Below, piece by piece: positions 14,711 through 22,695 of a stretch of DNA of 32,376 nt. This DNA comes from an uncultured Clostridia bacterium (GTDB lineage Bacteria; Bacillota; Clostridia; Lachnospirales; Lachnospiraceae): positions 1 through 32,376 of the forward strand of contig CAMOXU010000027.1 of NCBI GenBank assembly GCA_946629525.1. Direction: 5' to 3'. Made by a program: the position numbers and the translations under genes. How positions within the stretch are numbered: the first letter of the stretch is position 1; the number at the start of each line of letters is the position of its first letter. The notes beneath the pieces are model-generated. The model worked only from the letters and a program-made list of their open reading frames with translations. It made no database searches and was not told where the DNA came from.

Positions 14711-15451
14711 ATGATCAGATTTATTTTTATTGCTTTATTCCTAATCCTGTATCTCATTCTTTCCTGCCCGGTCATGCTGATCCTGCTCCTCGTGCGCAGG
14801 TTCAACGCAAAGAAGGCAGACTTTATCATGCAGCGCATCGTACAGGGAGCACTCAGCATCGTCTGGCACATGGCGGGAGTGAAGGTCACGACCATCGGAC
14901 TTGAGAACGTCCCGGAGGATCAGGCCGTCCTCTTCGTCGGAAACCATCAGAGCTTCTTCGACGTGATCATAAGCTACAGCCAGATGAAGCGGCAGACAGC
15001 CTACATCGCGAAAAAATCCTTCCGGAAATGGCCGATCCTCTCCTGGAACATGATGTTCCTGCACTGTCTGTTCCTGGACCGGGAAAATATGCGCCAGGGC
15101 GTAAAAACGATCATGACCGCCGCGGAAATGGCGAGAGACGAGGACATCTCGATCTTCATTTTCCCGGAGGGGACGCGAAACAAGGGCGATGAGACCGAGC
15201 TTGCCCCCTTCCATGACGGCAGCTTCAAGGTCGCGCAGAGAGGAAAAGTCCCGATCATTCCGGTCTCATTCAACAACACCGCCGCGGTCTTCGAGAAGCA
15301 TCTGCCGAAGATCACGCCGCAGCACGTCGTCATCGAATACGGAGAACCGATTTACTGGGATGCGCTCACGAAGGAAGAGAGAAAGTACGTGGGCGAACAT
15401 TTCAGAGGAATTCTCACAGAGATGGTCAAAAAGAATAAAGAGCTTGTATAA
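14711..15451 (+). CDS. plsC: 1-acylglycerol-3-phosphate acyltransferase (PlsC-like)
   Basis: PlsC adds the second acyl chain to lysophosphatidic acid at the membrane, giving phosphatidic acid. The 246-residue protein has an N-terminal hydrophobic helix (1-25), the catalytic NHQSFFD motif (about 78-84, His and Asp essential in the family), the substrate motif FPEGTRNKG (about 152-160) and IIPVSFNN near 181-188. A strong AAGGAGA site lies four bases before the ATG. It is a single-gene unit, convergent with murF. The exact acyl donor and acceptor are assigned from the family, so a related glycerophosphate acyltransferase activity is possible. Confidence 0.9.
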   Translation: MIRFIFIALFLILYLILSCPVMLILLLVRRFNAKKADFIMQRIVQGALSIVWHMAGVKVTTIGLENVPEDQAVLFVGNHQSFFDVIISYSQMKRQTAYIAKKSFRKWPILSWNMMFLHCLFLDRENMRQGVKTIMTAAEMARDEDISIFIFPEGTRNKGDETELAPFHDGSFKVAQRGKVPIIPVSFNNTAAVFEKHLPKITPQHVVIEYGEPIYWDALTKEERKYVGEHFRGILTEMVKKNKELV

Positions 15452-15455
15452 ACGC

Positions 15456-15553
15456 AGGCTGCCGCACCTGTAAGCGAAAGAGCACCGTATCCGGCGAACA
15501 TCCCTCAGATGTTCCGGCCCGGCAATGCCTTTCCTTTACGGGTGCGGCAGCCT
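15456..15553. terminator. Large nested inverted repeat between plsC and murF
   Basis: Outer arms AGGCTGCCGCACC (15456-15468) and GGTGCGGCAGCCT (15541-15553) pair perfectly. Inside, GAACATC/GATGTTC (15496-15502 with 15508-15514) makes a second hairpin, and imperfect pairing joins the two. It is a probable bidirectional terminator for convergent genes. Confidence 0.7.
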
Positions 15554-15577
15554 TATTCATTGTTTTGTTAATTTGAT

Positions 15578-16951
15578 TCAAAAGATTTCTTTCAGTTCCG
15601 AAACGATCCGGTCGAACTTCATAAAATGCGATGCCTTGACAAGTACCGCATCCCCTTCGCGGACGAGCGCGGAAAGCTCCGGGAGCAGCGCATCGACCGT
15701 GTCGAAGTGCCTTACATCGGCATCCGGCCTCGTCTCGAGGATCCCGGCATCGATATTGCGGGAAAGGGCGCCGACCGTCACGAAACGGTCGATCCTGCAT
15801 CCGCCGATGAACGTGCCGACCTCGCGGTGAAGCGCTTCCTCCTCCCCGCCGAGCTCGCCCATATCTCCGAGGATCGCGACCGTCCCGTTGTCGATCGTAT
15901 CAAGGATACTGCAGGATGCTTTCATGGACATCGGATTTGCGTTATAGCAGTCATCGATGACCGTGATCCTGCCGGTCTCCGTCACTTTAAAGCGGCCGTC
16001 GAGCGAGCCGACTTTCTCAATTCCCGCCCTGATCTCCTCATCCGTGAGACCGTAAAGCGAACCGACCGTGGCCGCCGCAAGCGCGTTCAGGACCATGTGC
16101 TCACCCGGCACCGGGATCGTCACGTCAAAGGACCGGTCGTCCATATTGATCGTGCAGGCTGTCCCGGCAAAGCCCAGCGGGCGGATATTGTCTGCGTAGA
16201 CCCGCTTTCCCGGGTCCAGACCGTAGAAGATCGGAGCGCGGCCATGTACCTGGTCTACACGGGAGAGCTTGTCATCTTCCCCGTTCAGCACGACCGTTCC
16301 GTCATAACTCACATACTCGAAGCACTCTGTCTTGGCTTCAAAGACCCCGTCCCGGTCCCGGAGGAACTCCAGATGGCACGTCCCTATATTGGTGATGACC
16401 ATTGTATCCGGTCTCGCGGTTCTGGCAAGGTCCGTCATTTCCCCGAAATGGCTGATCCCCATCTCGAGCACCGCGATCTCGTCCTCCGGAGTCATCCTGA
16501 AGATCGTGAGCGGAAGTCCGAGATTGTTGTTGAAATTGCCGAGCGTCTTGAGCGTCCTGTACTTTTGTGCAAGGACGGAGGCGATCATTTCCTTCGTGCT
16601 CGTTTTCCCCACAGATCCGGTGATCCCGACGACCGGGATGTTCATCTCTTTCCGGTAGAATTCCGCGATGCGCTGAATGGCAATTCTGGTCTTCGTGACT
16701 TTAATGTACGGACCGTCCCCCGCCGCGTCCTTTTTCTCCGTCAGGACGAGCAGGGCACCGGCTTCCTGCACCTTTCCGATAAAATCATGTCCGTCGAAGG
16801 TCTCTCCCCTGATCGGGATATAGAGGCATCCGGGCGTGACCGTCCGGCTGTCCGTTGTGACGGCAGTGATCTCCGTGTCCATGATCGATTCGCAGTTTAC
16901 CGGCTTTCCGCCGCAGGCCGCGGCGATATTGCGCGGTGTCATATTCTTCAT
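15578..16951 (-). CDS. murF: UDP-N-acetylmuramoyl-tripeptide--D-alanyl-D-alanine ligase
   Basis: MurF joins D-Ala-D-Ala, the product of the ddl gene immediately upstream, to the UDP-MurNAc-tripeptide in the cytosol. The protein (457 residues from this start) has the three Mur-ligase domains: an N-terminal uridine-binding domain with LYIPIRGETFDGHDFI, the ATP loop GITGSVGKTSTKEMI, the central NFNNNLGLPLT and EMGISHFGEM motifs, and the C-terminal domain with DDCYNANPMSM. An ATG at 16966 overlaps the ddl stop as ATGA but has no ribosome binding site; ATG 16951 has GAGGA eight bases upstream, so I prefer it. Confidence 0.95.
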   Translation of the reverse strand: MKNMTPRNIAAACGGKPVNCESIMDTEITAVTTDSRTVTPGCLYIPIRGETFDGHDFIGKVQEAGALLVLTEKKDAAGDGPYIKVTKTRIAIQRIAEFYRKEMNIPVVGITGSVGKTSTKEMIASVLAQKYRTLKTLGNFNNNLGLPLTIFRMTPEDEIAVLEMGISHFGEMTDLARTARPDTMVITNIGTCHLEFLRDRDGVFEAKTECFEYVSYDGTVVLNGEDDKLSRVDQVHGRAPIFYGLDPGKRVYADNIRPLGFAGTACTINMDDRSFDVTIPVPGEHMVLNALAAATVGSLYGLTDEEIRAGIEKVGSLDGRFKVTETGRITVIDDCYNANPMSMKASCSILDTIDNGTVAILGDMGELGGEEEALHREVGTFIGGCRIDRFVTVGALSRNIDAGILETRPDADVRHFDTVDALLPELSALVREGDAVLVKASHFMKFDRIVSELKEIF

Positions 16952-16962
16952 AATAGCATTCC

Positions 16963-18006
16963 TCATTTTTTCGTATATTTCGCAAGCGAGACCTCGATGA
17001 TCCGCTCGCAGAAAGCAGGATAGTCCATTCCGATGGCTGCGGCTTCCTGCGGCATCAGGGACATCGGCGTCATTCCCGGAAGCGTGTTGGCCTCCAGACA
17101 GTACATATCGCCGTCATCCTTCATGATAAAGTCGAAGCGTGCGTATGCCTCCATAAAGAGCGCATGGTAGCAGGCCTCGGCATAATGCTGCATTTTTCTG
17201 GTGAGCGGCTCGGATATATCCGCCGGACAGATCTCATCCGTCATCCCCGCCGTGTATTTGCTCCTGTAATCATAGAACCCCGACTTCGGCCGGATCTCGA
17301 TGACCGGAAGGGCTTTGCCGTCGATCACCCCGACGGAGAATTCCCGTCCGCTGATATACTCCTCGACCAGTACCTCATCCTCGAGCTCAAAGGCCAGATC
17401 GAGTGAGTGCAGATACTCCTCCTCACTGTTCACGATGTACACGCCTACGGACGATCCGCCGCAGGCGACCTTCACGACCAGAGGAAATGTGAGACCCATG
17501 TCCGCGAGGTCGAACGAATCAAATCCCTTCTGGAGCGTCGTTCCCTTCGGGACCGGGATCCCTCTGGCCCCCAGCATGATCTTGGTCAGCCCTTTATCCA
17601 TGGAGAGCGCCGAGCTGGCATATCCCGTTCCGGTATACCGGATCTTACGCAGATCGAGCGCAGCCTGCACTCTTCCGTCCTCCCCGTTCGCGCCGTGCAG
17701 AGTGAGGAAGACAAGGTCGCTCATGCGGCAGAGCTTCAGGACATTCGGTCCGAAAAAGGCGCGGGTGGGATTTGCTTTCGCGCTCTCGACCTTGCTGTCG
17801 AACGACCGGATATAGGCTGCCGCCTCGTCGACATCGTAAAAATCAGGGAAGGCTTCCATCAGATCGGAATCTTCGCTGCCGAAAAAGGCGTCGACGAGGA
17901 TCGCCAGATGTCCGTTCTGCCGGAGCGCCTTGCAGACACCCGTACCGGAAATAATTGAAATCTCACGCTCTGTGGAAGTTCCTCCGCACAGGACAACAAT
18001 CTTCAT
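16963..18006 (-). CDS. ddl: D-alanine--D-alanine ligase
   Basis: Ddl makes the D-Ala-D-Ala dipeptide for peptidoglycan. The 347-residue ATP-grasp protein opens with KIVVLCGGTSTEREISI, then LTLHGANGEDG, the ATP-binding VKVACGGSSVGVYIV, the EEYISGREFSVGVI segment and the metal site ARFDFIMKDDGDMYCLEANTLPG (split here; Glu and Asn ligands in EANTLPG), ending in AFCERII. ATG 18006 is chosen for its GGAGG site and family N terminus. The reading frame stays open far upstream, but that extension is the untranslated leader. It forms an operon with murF. A terminator hairpin directly before its ribosome binding site suggests regulated read-through. Confidence 0.96.
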   Translation of the reverse strand: MKIVVLCGGTSTEREISIISGTGVCKALRQNGHLAILVDAFFGSEDSDLMEAFPDFYDVDEAAAYIRSFDSKVESAKANPTRAFFGPNVLKLCRMSDLVFLTLHGANGEDGRVQAALDLRKIRYTGTGYASSALSMDKGLTKIMLGARGIPVPKGTTLQKGFDSFDLADMGLTFPLVVKVACGGSSVGVYIVNSEEEYLHSLDLAFELEDEVLVEEYISGREFSVGVIDGKALPVIEIRPKSGFYDYRSKYTAGMTDEICPADISEPLTRKMQHYAEACYHALFMEAYARFDFIMKDDGDMYCLEANTLPGMTPMSLMPQEAAAIGMDYPAFCERIIEVSLAKYTKK

Positions 18007-18024
18007 CAGATCCTCCTTAAAAAA

Positions 18025-18046
18025 GCCGGAAGAATGATCCCCCGGC
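18025..18046 (-). terminator. Terminator hairpin in the ddl leader (possible attenuator)
   Basis: On the minus strand GCCGGGGGA pairs with TCTTCCGGC around the tetraloop TCAT (nine pairs, two of them G-T), followed at once by TTTTTT and then the ddl AAGGAGG. An upstream AAGCCGG (18190-18184) is complementary to the CCGGCTT at the 3' arm and T-run, so a competing antiterminator can be drawn. Confidence 0.65.
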
Positions 18047-18106
18047 AGGTCATTACAGAAATACTCATTTTCGATCGAACGGGCAGGCTCAGCCCCGCCC
18101 ATCCGA

Positions 18107-18233
18107 TTTGCGTGATACGCACATCCCGCGGCACAGCCGCCCGATGCAGGTTGACCCCCGAATGCTTCCCATACCCTAAAGGACCGGCTTCGCGCCGCAG
18201 GCATGCGCGCATTCTCAGGCCTTATCACGCAAA
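18107..18233. repeat. Inverted 11-base pair TTTGCGTGATA / TATCACGCAAA
   Basis: TTTGCGTGATA at 18107-18117 and its exact complement TATCACGCAAA at 18223-18233 bracket most of the ddl leader. The second copy lies just downstream of the -10 box. They could be paired operators or a long-range RNA stem. Confidence 0.4.
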
Positions 18234-18261
18234 ATATAAGGCAGTGAAAAAGCTTTGTTAA
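18233..18261 (-). promoter_or_regulatory. Predicted sigma-A promoter for ddl-murF
   Basis: TTAACA (18261-18256) and TATATT (18238-18233) on the minus strand are spaced by exactly 17 bases and each matches five of six consensus positions. The leader to the ddl ATG would be about 220 bases. The promoter lies within the inverted repeat 18237-18281. Confidence 0.6.
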
Positions 18262-18281
18262 GCTTTAAGTCTACTGCCTTA
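18237..18281. repeat. Inverted repeat enclosing the ddl -35 region
   Basis: TAAGGCAGT and ACTGCCTTA (18237-18245 and 18273-18281) enclose AAAGCTT/AAGCTTT around a short loop. On the minus strand it could end the MMPL operon transcript (weak TATATTTT tail) while also containing the ddl promoter. Together with 18025-18261 it fills most of the 425-base gap; 18282-18431 shows nothing I can support. Confidence 0.5.
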
Positions 18282-18431
18282 TGACAAGAAAAGCAATATT
18301 AAGTTTCAGCCGCCGCAAAGGTGCTTCCCCATGCCTGCCTTAATCGGGACCGGACCGGCGTTTTGCGAATCACCGGGGCTTAATGCACGGTCACTCTGAC
18401 ATTTCCGCTCCGCAAAAGATCCCTCAATTCC

Positions 18432-18995
18432 TTATATGAACTGGAGCGCGATCCCGATTGCACAGAGGGCTCCCCCTCCGATCACCAGCGCAGGCCGTCC
18501 GTTCTCCATCCCGAAGGATCTTCCGCTGATATAGCCGACGGCGGAAAATACTGCCGTCCCGAGCGCGAACGCGATCACCACAAAAAGCATCCGGAAGGAC
18601 AGAAGTCCGCAGACAGCTCCCCCTATGAAGGAATACAGGCAGAGCCGAAGCTCGAGGATCGTGTCGTGCCTGAGATCGATGGTGTCCATCCTGTGCTCAA
18701 GGAGCTGTCTGGACCGGTAAGCCCGGATCAGCATATTGGATCCCGCCGCAAGAAGAAGGATCCCTGCAACAAGATTTATCCAGAAGATCTCACTTTCTCC
18801 GAGATCCATGCTGAGCGCGAACCGTCCGAGGGCGTATCCCCCCGCGGCGACGCTCAGATTAAAGATCCCGCAGAGGAGAGCGATGATCAGGAGCTTCCTG
18901 TCAAGGTTCACGATCATGGCCCCCCGCTTTACGATCGCCTCATAGTGTCCGAGCGCTATTGACAGGACGATCAGAATAACCAGTACTGTCTGCAT
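18432..18995 (-). CDS. MntP/YtaF-like six-helix membrane protein, divergent
   Basis: A 187-residue hydrophobic protein with two similar halves of about three helices each, the plan of MntP manganese exporters and YtaF. Family-like stretches are GGYALGRFAL, INLVAGILLLAAGSNMLI and the closing IGGGALCAIGIALQFI. The positions where MntP has the SMDAF/SIDAL aspartate motifs read ALGHYEAIV and SFIGGAVCG, so the usual metal-binding Asp residues appear absent. Manganese export is therefore doubtful. ATG 18995 has AGGAGGG just upstream; an in-frame TTG at 19010 overlaps that site. It follows the heptad-repeat lipoprotein gene by 54 bases and is probably in the same operon. Confidence 0.6.
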   Translation of the reverse strand: MQTVLVILIVLSIALGHYEAIVKRGAMIVNLDRKLLIIALLCGIFNLSVAAGGYALGRFALSMDLGESEIFWINLVAGILLLAAGSNMLIRAYRSRQLLEHRMDTIDLRHDTILELRLCLYSFIGGAVCGLLSFRMLFVVIAFALGTAVFSAVGYISGRSFGMENGRPALVIGGGALCAIGIALQFI

Positions 18996-19049
18996 AGGCC
19001 CTCCTCTCAATCAGAAAAATGTCAGACGAAAAGCGAAACGCCGTATTTC

Positions 19050-22000
19050 TCAGGCGATCGTGTCCGCCTTAATGATGAATTTGACTGTGCTGTTCATATC
19101 GGAAGCAGCTCCGGAGAACGATGTGTACTCTCTCGCCGCATCCTTGAGCTCGCGGATCCTTGCATCCAGATCCTTGACGTCGTCCTTGTAGAAATCGGCG
19201 ATCTTCTGGATTCCTTCGTCATTGAACTGTACGCATCCGTCCTTCAGTTCCAGAGAACCGGAAAGGATCGTGTCCATGCCCTCCGAGAGCGTGACCGCTC
19301 CGGCTGCGAGCTGATCCGCACCGCTTGTGAGGGCTTCAGAGTTTCCAGCCAGTGTGGATGTACCGGCAGAAAGCGTCGATGTCCCCGCTGCCAGCTCGGA
19401 AAGTCCCTGCGCCAGCGTATTCGCACCGTTCGTGAGGGCTGCGGAATTCTGATCGAGCGCCATAGTGCCGGCTGCGAGCTGATCCATGCCGGCAGACAGA
19501 GCCTGCAGGCCTTCCGCAAGGGATCCTGCCCCCGCCGTCAGCTCTTCCGACTTCGAATCAAGTGTGTTCGCTCCCTCGAGAAGAAGGTTCACACCCTGTG
19601 TAAGCTGTGTCGTGCCATCGCTGAAGCTTCCGACGACCGAGAGGGCAGTCCGGGCAGCGACCTCGCTGGCCGTCGCGGATGCGACCGTTCCGGCTGTCTC
19701 GACCAGCGACTGCTCCACCACGCTTTCCGCTGTCTGTCTTGCCGTCTGCGGGACAGCCTGGCGGATCACACTGTCCGCAGTCTGCTCTGCGACAGTTTTC
19801 GCGGTACTTTCATACACGATCTCGGCAGTCTTCTCGGCAGTCGCCGGAATGACCTGTCCTGCAACGGTCGCAGCGGTCTGCTCCACTGCCTGCGGAACAG
19901 CTTCCTTATATACACTGGACGCGACCTGGGAAGCGATCGTTCCCGCACTGCTCTTCACCGTCTCGTAGGCAGTCTGTGCAGCGACCTCCGGTGCCGTCTC
20001 CTTCACGACATTTTCCGCGACCTGTCCCGCGATCTGCGCGCCGTATCCCGTAACGACCTGCTCTGCAGCGCTCTTTGCCGCTGCCGGAGCTGTCTGTCTG
20101 ACCGCCGTGGAAGCTGCACTCTCCGCCGCCGTGCCGGCTGCCGTCACGGCTGCCTGCTTCATTGCTGTCTCGACGGCACCGCTTGCACTGATCGCGTTCG
20201 TGATCGCCTCGGCTGAAATGCCGTCTCTGATCCCCTGCGCAGTCTGATCTGCCGCACTCTGCGCCGCCTGGGCGGCCGCCGCAGATGCCTGTGCCGATGC
20301 GGCGGCATTGGCCTCACTGTTATAAGAATCCATCATTGCCTGGGCGGTCGAAGCCGCTTCCTCAGCCGACATGCCCTGCGCGACCAGTCCGGCAGCGATC
20401 GCATTCACGATCCCGGAAGCGTCCGCGCTGCTGACATCGATCCCCACTTCGATCGATCCGACTTCCGGTGCGGCAACGCCGGAAGAGAGAGTCCCCGCGA
20501 TCGCCGTTCCGAGTCCGGATGCCACCGCGGATGCGCCCTGACTGTAATCCGCCTCACCGGCTGCCGTCTCGGCTTTCGTCTTTGCCGCCTGGCCTGCCGC
20601 CGCTGCCTTATCGTCGAGTCCTTCCGCTGCCGCAGCCTCTGCCTGCGCGCCGGCACCGGCCGCCGTCTCGGTGAGAGAAGCTTTTGCCGCCGCCTGTGCC
20701 TTCGCACCCGCTGCCTGAGCCTTCTCTTCGAGGCCTTCTTCTGCAGCCGCACGCGCTTTTGCTGCCGCACCCTTGGCATTTTCCTCAGAAGCCGCGCTCA
20801 CCTGAGCTGCCGCCGCTGCGCCTGCCTTCTCCGCATCTGCATCGAGCGTCTCGTTGACCTTTGCTTTTGCTGCCGCCGCAACAGCCTTCTTCTGCTGGTC
20901 AAGCCCGGATTCCGCCTGCTGCTTTGCAGCTGCGCCGACGGCTTTTTTCGTCAGCTCCATCTGCTTATCGAGCGTATCGGCAACTTTTGAGACTACCGCT
21001 TTGGCCGTCTCATTGATCGATTTCTTCGCTGCCGCTTCGGCGGCATCTCCAGCCTCTTTCTTCTTATCCTCGAGCTCTGCTTCGGCAGATGTCCTTGCGG
21101 TCTCTTCCGCCTGTTTTGCCGCCTGAGAGCTGATGGCCAGGAGCTTTGCAGTATCCGTCGGGAATCCCTTCACGACAGAATCCATCGAGAAAATGCCCTC
21201 CGCAAGGGCTGCGACGCCGTCGCCCACCTGAGAGACGCCTTCGGTGTAGGCCTTTACGCCGGAAGCCACCTGTGATGCGCCCTCACCGGCTTTTTTGCCT
21301 GCCGCCGAAAGCTCGGAAGCTCCGCTCGCGATCGTCGCTGCACCGGTCGTATAGGCTGCAACGCCGGATGCAAGCGTGTCCGCTCCGTCCTTTGCGGACG
21401 AAGCACCTGCGGCGAGCTGGGCTGCGCCCTCATTGACCTGGCTCACACCGTCCGTGTAGGCCTTCACGCCGGAAGCGAGCTGGCTCGTTCCGTCCGTGAG
21501 AGTCGGCATCGCGTCATCCGCGGTCTTGATGCCGTCGGAGAGCTTTGTCGCGCCGTCCGCCAGGGCAGTGCCGTCTGTGCTCAATTCATCGACAACTTTA
21601 TCCAGCTCTTCGAATGCGCTGTCCGCATCCTCGTCGAGCTCCGTATCCTCTCCGTCGAGAAGGTTCGAGAAGACCATCGTCATGCACAGATCGACCTTGA
21701 ACGCGGAGGCGTCCATCGTGACGTCGACTTCGCTCGGGATATCGAGATCCATGATCTTATTCTGTACCTTCTGTCCGTTCTCTCCGCCGATCTCCCCGGC
21801 TTTCTCGGAGGCCTTCTCCTTCGTGGCCGCAAGGCTCTCTCCGAGTCCCGGGAAGCCCATCCCGACGACGATCGTGTTCTTGCCTTCCGAGACGACCGTT
21901 CCGTTATCCACCTTGACATTGCTCACGTCATCATTCGAGAACATGAGGCCTGTGACTGCAGTGAACGGAACGTAGACATCTCCGCGCTTTTCATTATTTG

Positions 22001-22565
22001 TATACGCGATATGGATCCTTACCTCGCCTTCCTGGCCGACGATCTCCTCGGGCGTCACTTCCTTACCGTTCAGATAATAGGTGATCTCCGCATTTACGGG
22101 AACCTGCGCATCCGTCTTGCCCTGATAATACACGTCCTCTCCGTTCGAGGTCCAGGTCACTTCATTTCCCGCATTGCTGTATACGGCGTCTCCCTCCGTG
22201 ACCTTCAGGTCCGTCAGGGAAGTCTCGTCATTGATCGCCTTGTTCCTGTCCGGGTTCTTCAGCCATGCGCTGACCGTGACATCCTTCGGCTTTCCGGAAG
22301 CGTCCGTTAAAACATAGACTGTCTCGGATTTCTCGACGCCTTCATTGTTTCCGGCTCCGACCGCTTCCGCCATGATCGTGGCAAGCTTTTCTTCCGACCC
22401 GGCATTTTCATTTTCGGCAGCAGCTTCGGTCACCTTCGCCTGTGATTCGACCTGCTCTGCGCTGCCGGTCGAAGGAGCTTTGCTGCTTCCGCAGGCGGCC
22501 GTCCCTGCGACCATAACGACTGTCAGTGTACCGGCGAGCAGTTTCTTTACCATCTTACTCTTCAT
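19050..22565 (-). CDS. Giant Ala-rich lipoprotein with L-x-x-G heptad repeats
   Basis: A 1171-residue predicted lipoprotein: basic N terminus, hydrophobic stretch and lipidation Cys25 (AGTAAC). A globular N-terminal region (about 75-310) is followed by x-x-x-Leu-x-x-Gly heptads such as LADGATKLSDGI and LASGVKAYTDGV (about 340-480). Next comes a roughly 500-residue Ala-rich, Glu/Lys/Gln helical region and a second heptad block (about 1000-1130). The heptads are those seen in YhgE/Pip-type proteins, but the YhgE transmembrane segments are missing, so it should sit outside the membrane tethered by lipid. Its gene lies 130 bases after an MMPL exporter gene, which suggests a partnership. A start-proximal AGAGG site supports the ATG. 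Confidence 0.8.
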   Translation of the reverse strand: MKSKMVKKLLAGTLTVVMVAGTAACGSSKAPSTGSAEQVESQAKVTEAAAENENAGSEEKLATIMAEAVGAGNNEGVEKSETVYVLTDASGKPKDVTVSAWLKNPDRNKAINDETSLTDLKVTEGDAVYSNAGNEVTWTSNGEDVYYQGKTDAQVPVNAEITYYLNGKEVTPEEIVGQEGEVRIHIAYTNNEKRGDVYVPFTAVTGLMFSNDDVSNVKVDNGTVVSEGKNTIVVGMGFPGLGESLAATKEKASEKAGEIGGENGQKVQNKIMDLDIPSEVDVTMDASAFKVDLCMTMVFSNLLDGEDTELDEDADSAFEELDKVVDELSTDGTALADGATKLSDGIKTADDAMPTLTDGTSQLASGVKAYTDGVSQVNEGAAQLAAGASSAKDGADTLASGVAAYTTGAATIASGASELSAAGKKAGEGASQVASGVKAYTEGVSQVGDGVAALAEGIFSMDSVVKGFPTDTAKLLAISSQAAKQAEETARTSAEAELEDKKKEAGDAAEAAAKKSINETAKAVVSKVADTLDKQMELTKKAVGAAAKQQAESGLDQQKKAVAAAAKAKVNETLDADAEKAGAAAAAQVSAASEENAKGAAAKARAAAEEGLEEKAQAAGAKAQAAAKASLTETAAGAGAQAEAAAAEGLDDKAAAAGQAAKTKAETAAGEADYSQGASAVASGLGTAIAGTLSSGVAAPEVGSIEVGIDVSSADASGIVNAIAAGLVAQGMSAEEAASTAQAMMDSYNSEANAAASAQASAAAAQAAQSAADQTAQGIRDGISAEAITNAISASGAVETAMKQAAVTAAGTAAESAASTAVRQTAPAAAKSAAEQVVTGYGAQIAGQVAENVVKETAPEVAAQTAYETVKSSAGTIASQVASSVYKEAVPQAVEQTAATVAGQVIPATAEKTAEIVYESTAKTVAEQTADSVIRQAVPQTARQTAESVVEQSLVETAGTVASATASEVAARTALSVVGSFSDGTTQLTQGVNLLLEGANTLDSKSEELTAGAGSLAEGLQALSAGMDQLAAGTMALDQNSAALTNGANTLAQGLSELAAGTSTLSAGTSTLAGNSEALTSGADQLAAGAVTLSEGMDTILSGSLELKDGCVQFNDEGIQKIADFYKDDVKDLDARIRELKDAAREYTSFSGAASDMNSTVKFIIKADTIA

Positions 22566-22595
22566 TGTCTTAACCTCTTTTCAAACTCAGTCTTC

Positions 22596-22666
22596 TATCG
22601 GTACGTTTCTAAGCGTTTGTTCTCTTTACAATAATATCGGTACGTGTCCAAGTGCCTGTTCTCTTT
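22596..22666. repeat. Tandem 32-base direct repeat upstream of the lipoprotein gene
   Basis: Two copies starting TATCGGTACGT and containing TGTTCTCTTT (22596-22627 and 22635-22666) differ at five positions and start 39 bases apart. They lie in the 130-base gap between the MMPL and lipoprotein genes, 31 bases before the latter's ATG at the nearer edge. Confidence 0.7.
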
Positions 22667-22695
22667 GCTGAAAGATATCTGTTCCATGCCAGAAA

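Noticed and set aside
18126-18145. T-box-like sequence in the ddl leader
   Set aside because: The minus-strand run GGGCGGCTGTGCCGCGG looks superficially like the T-box core but is a self-complementary hairpin and lacks the ACCGCG context; no specifier loop could be drawn.
18007-18228. N-terminal extension of Ddl by 74 residues
   Set aside because: Not family-like, contains the leader hairpins, and the ATG at 18006 has a strong GGAGG.
18255-18272. Possible Rex box (TTGTTAA half site) at the ddl promoter
   Set aside because: Only one half matches TTGTTAA-N4-TTAACAA; the other half fails.
20400-21130. Coding-sequence repeats within the giant lipoprotein gene as a separate DNA repeat or mobile element
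   Set aside because: The repetition follows the reading frame as Ala-rich helical and heptad protein repeats, so it is protein structure and not an inserted element.
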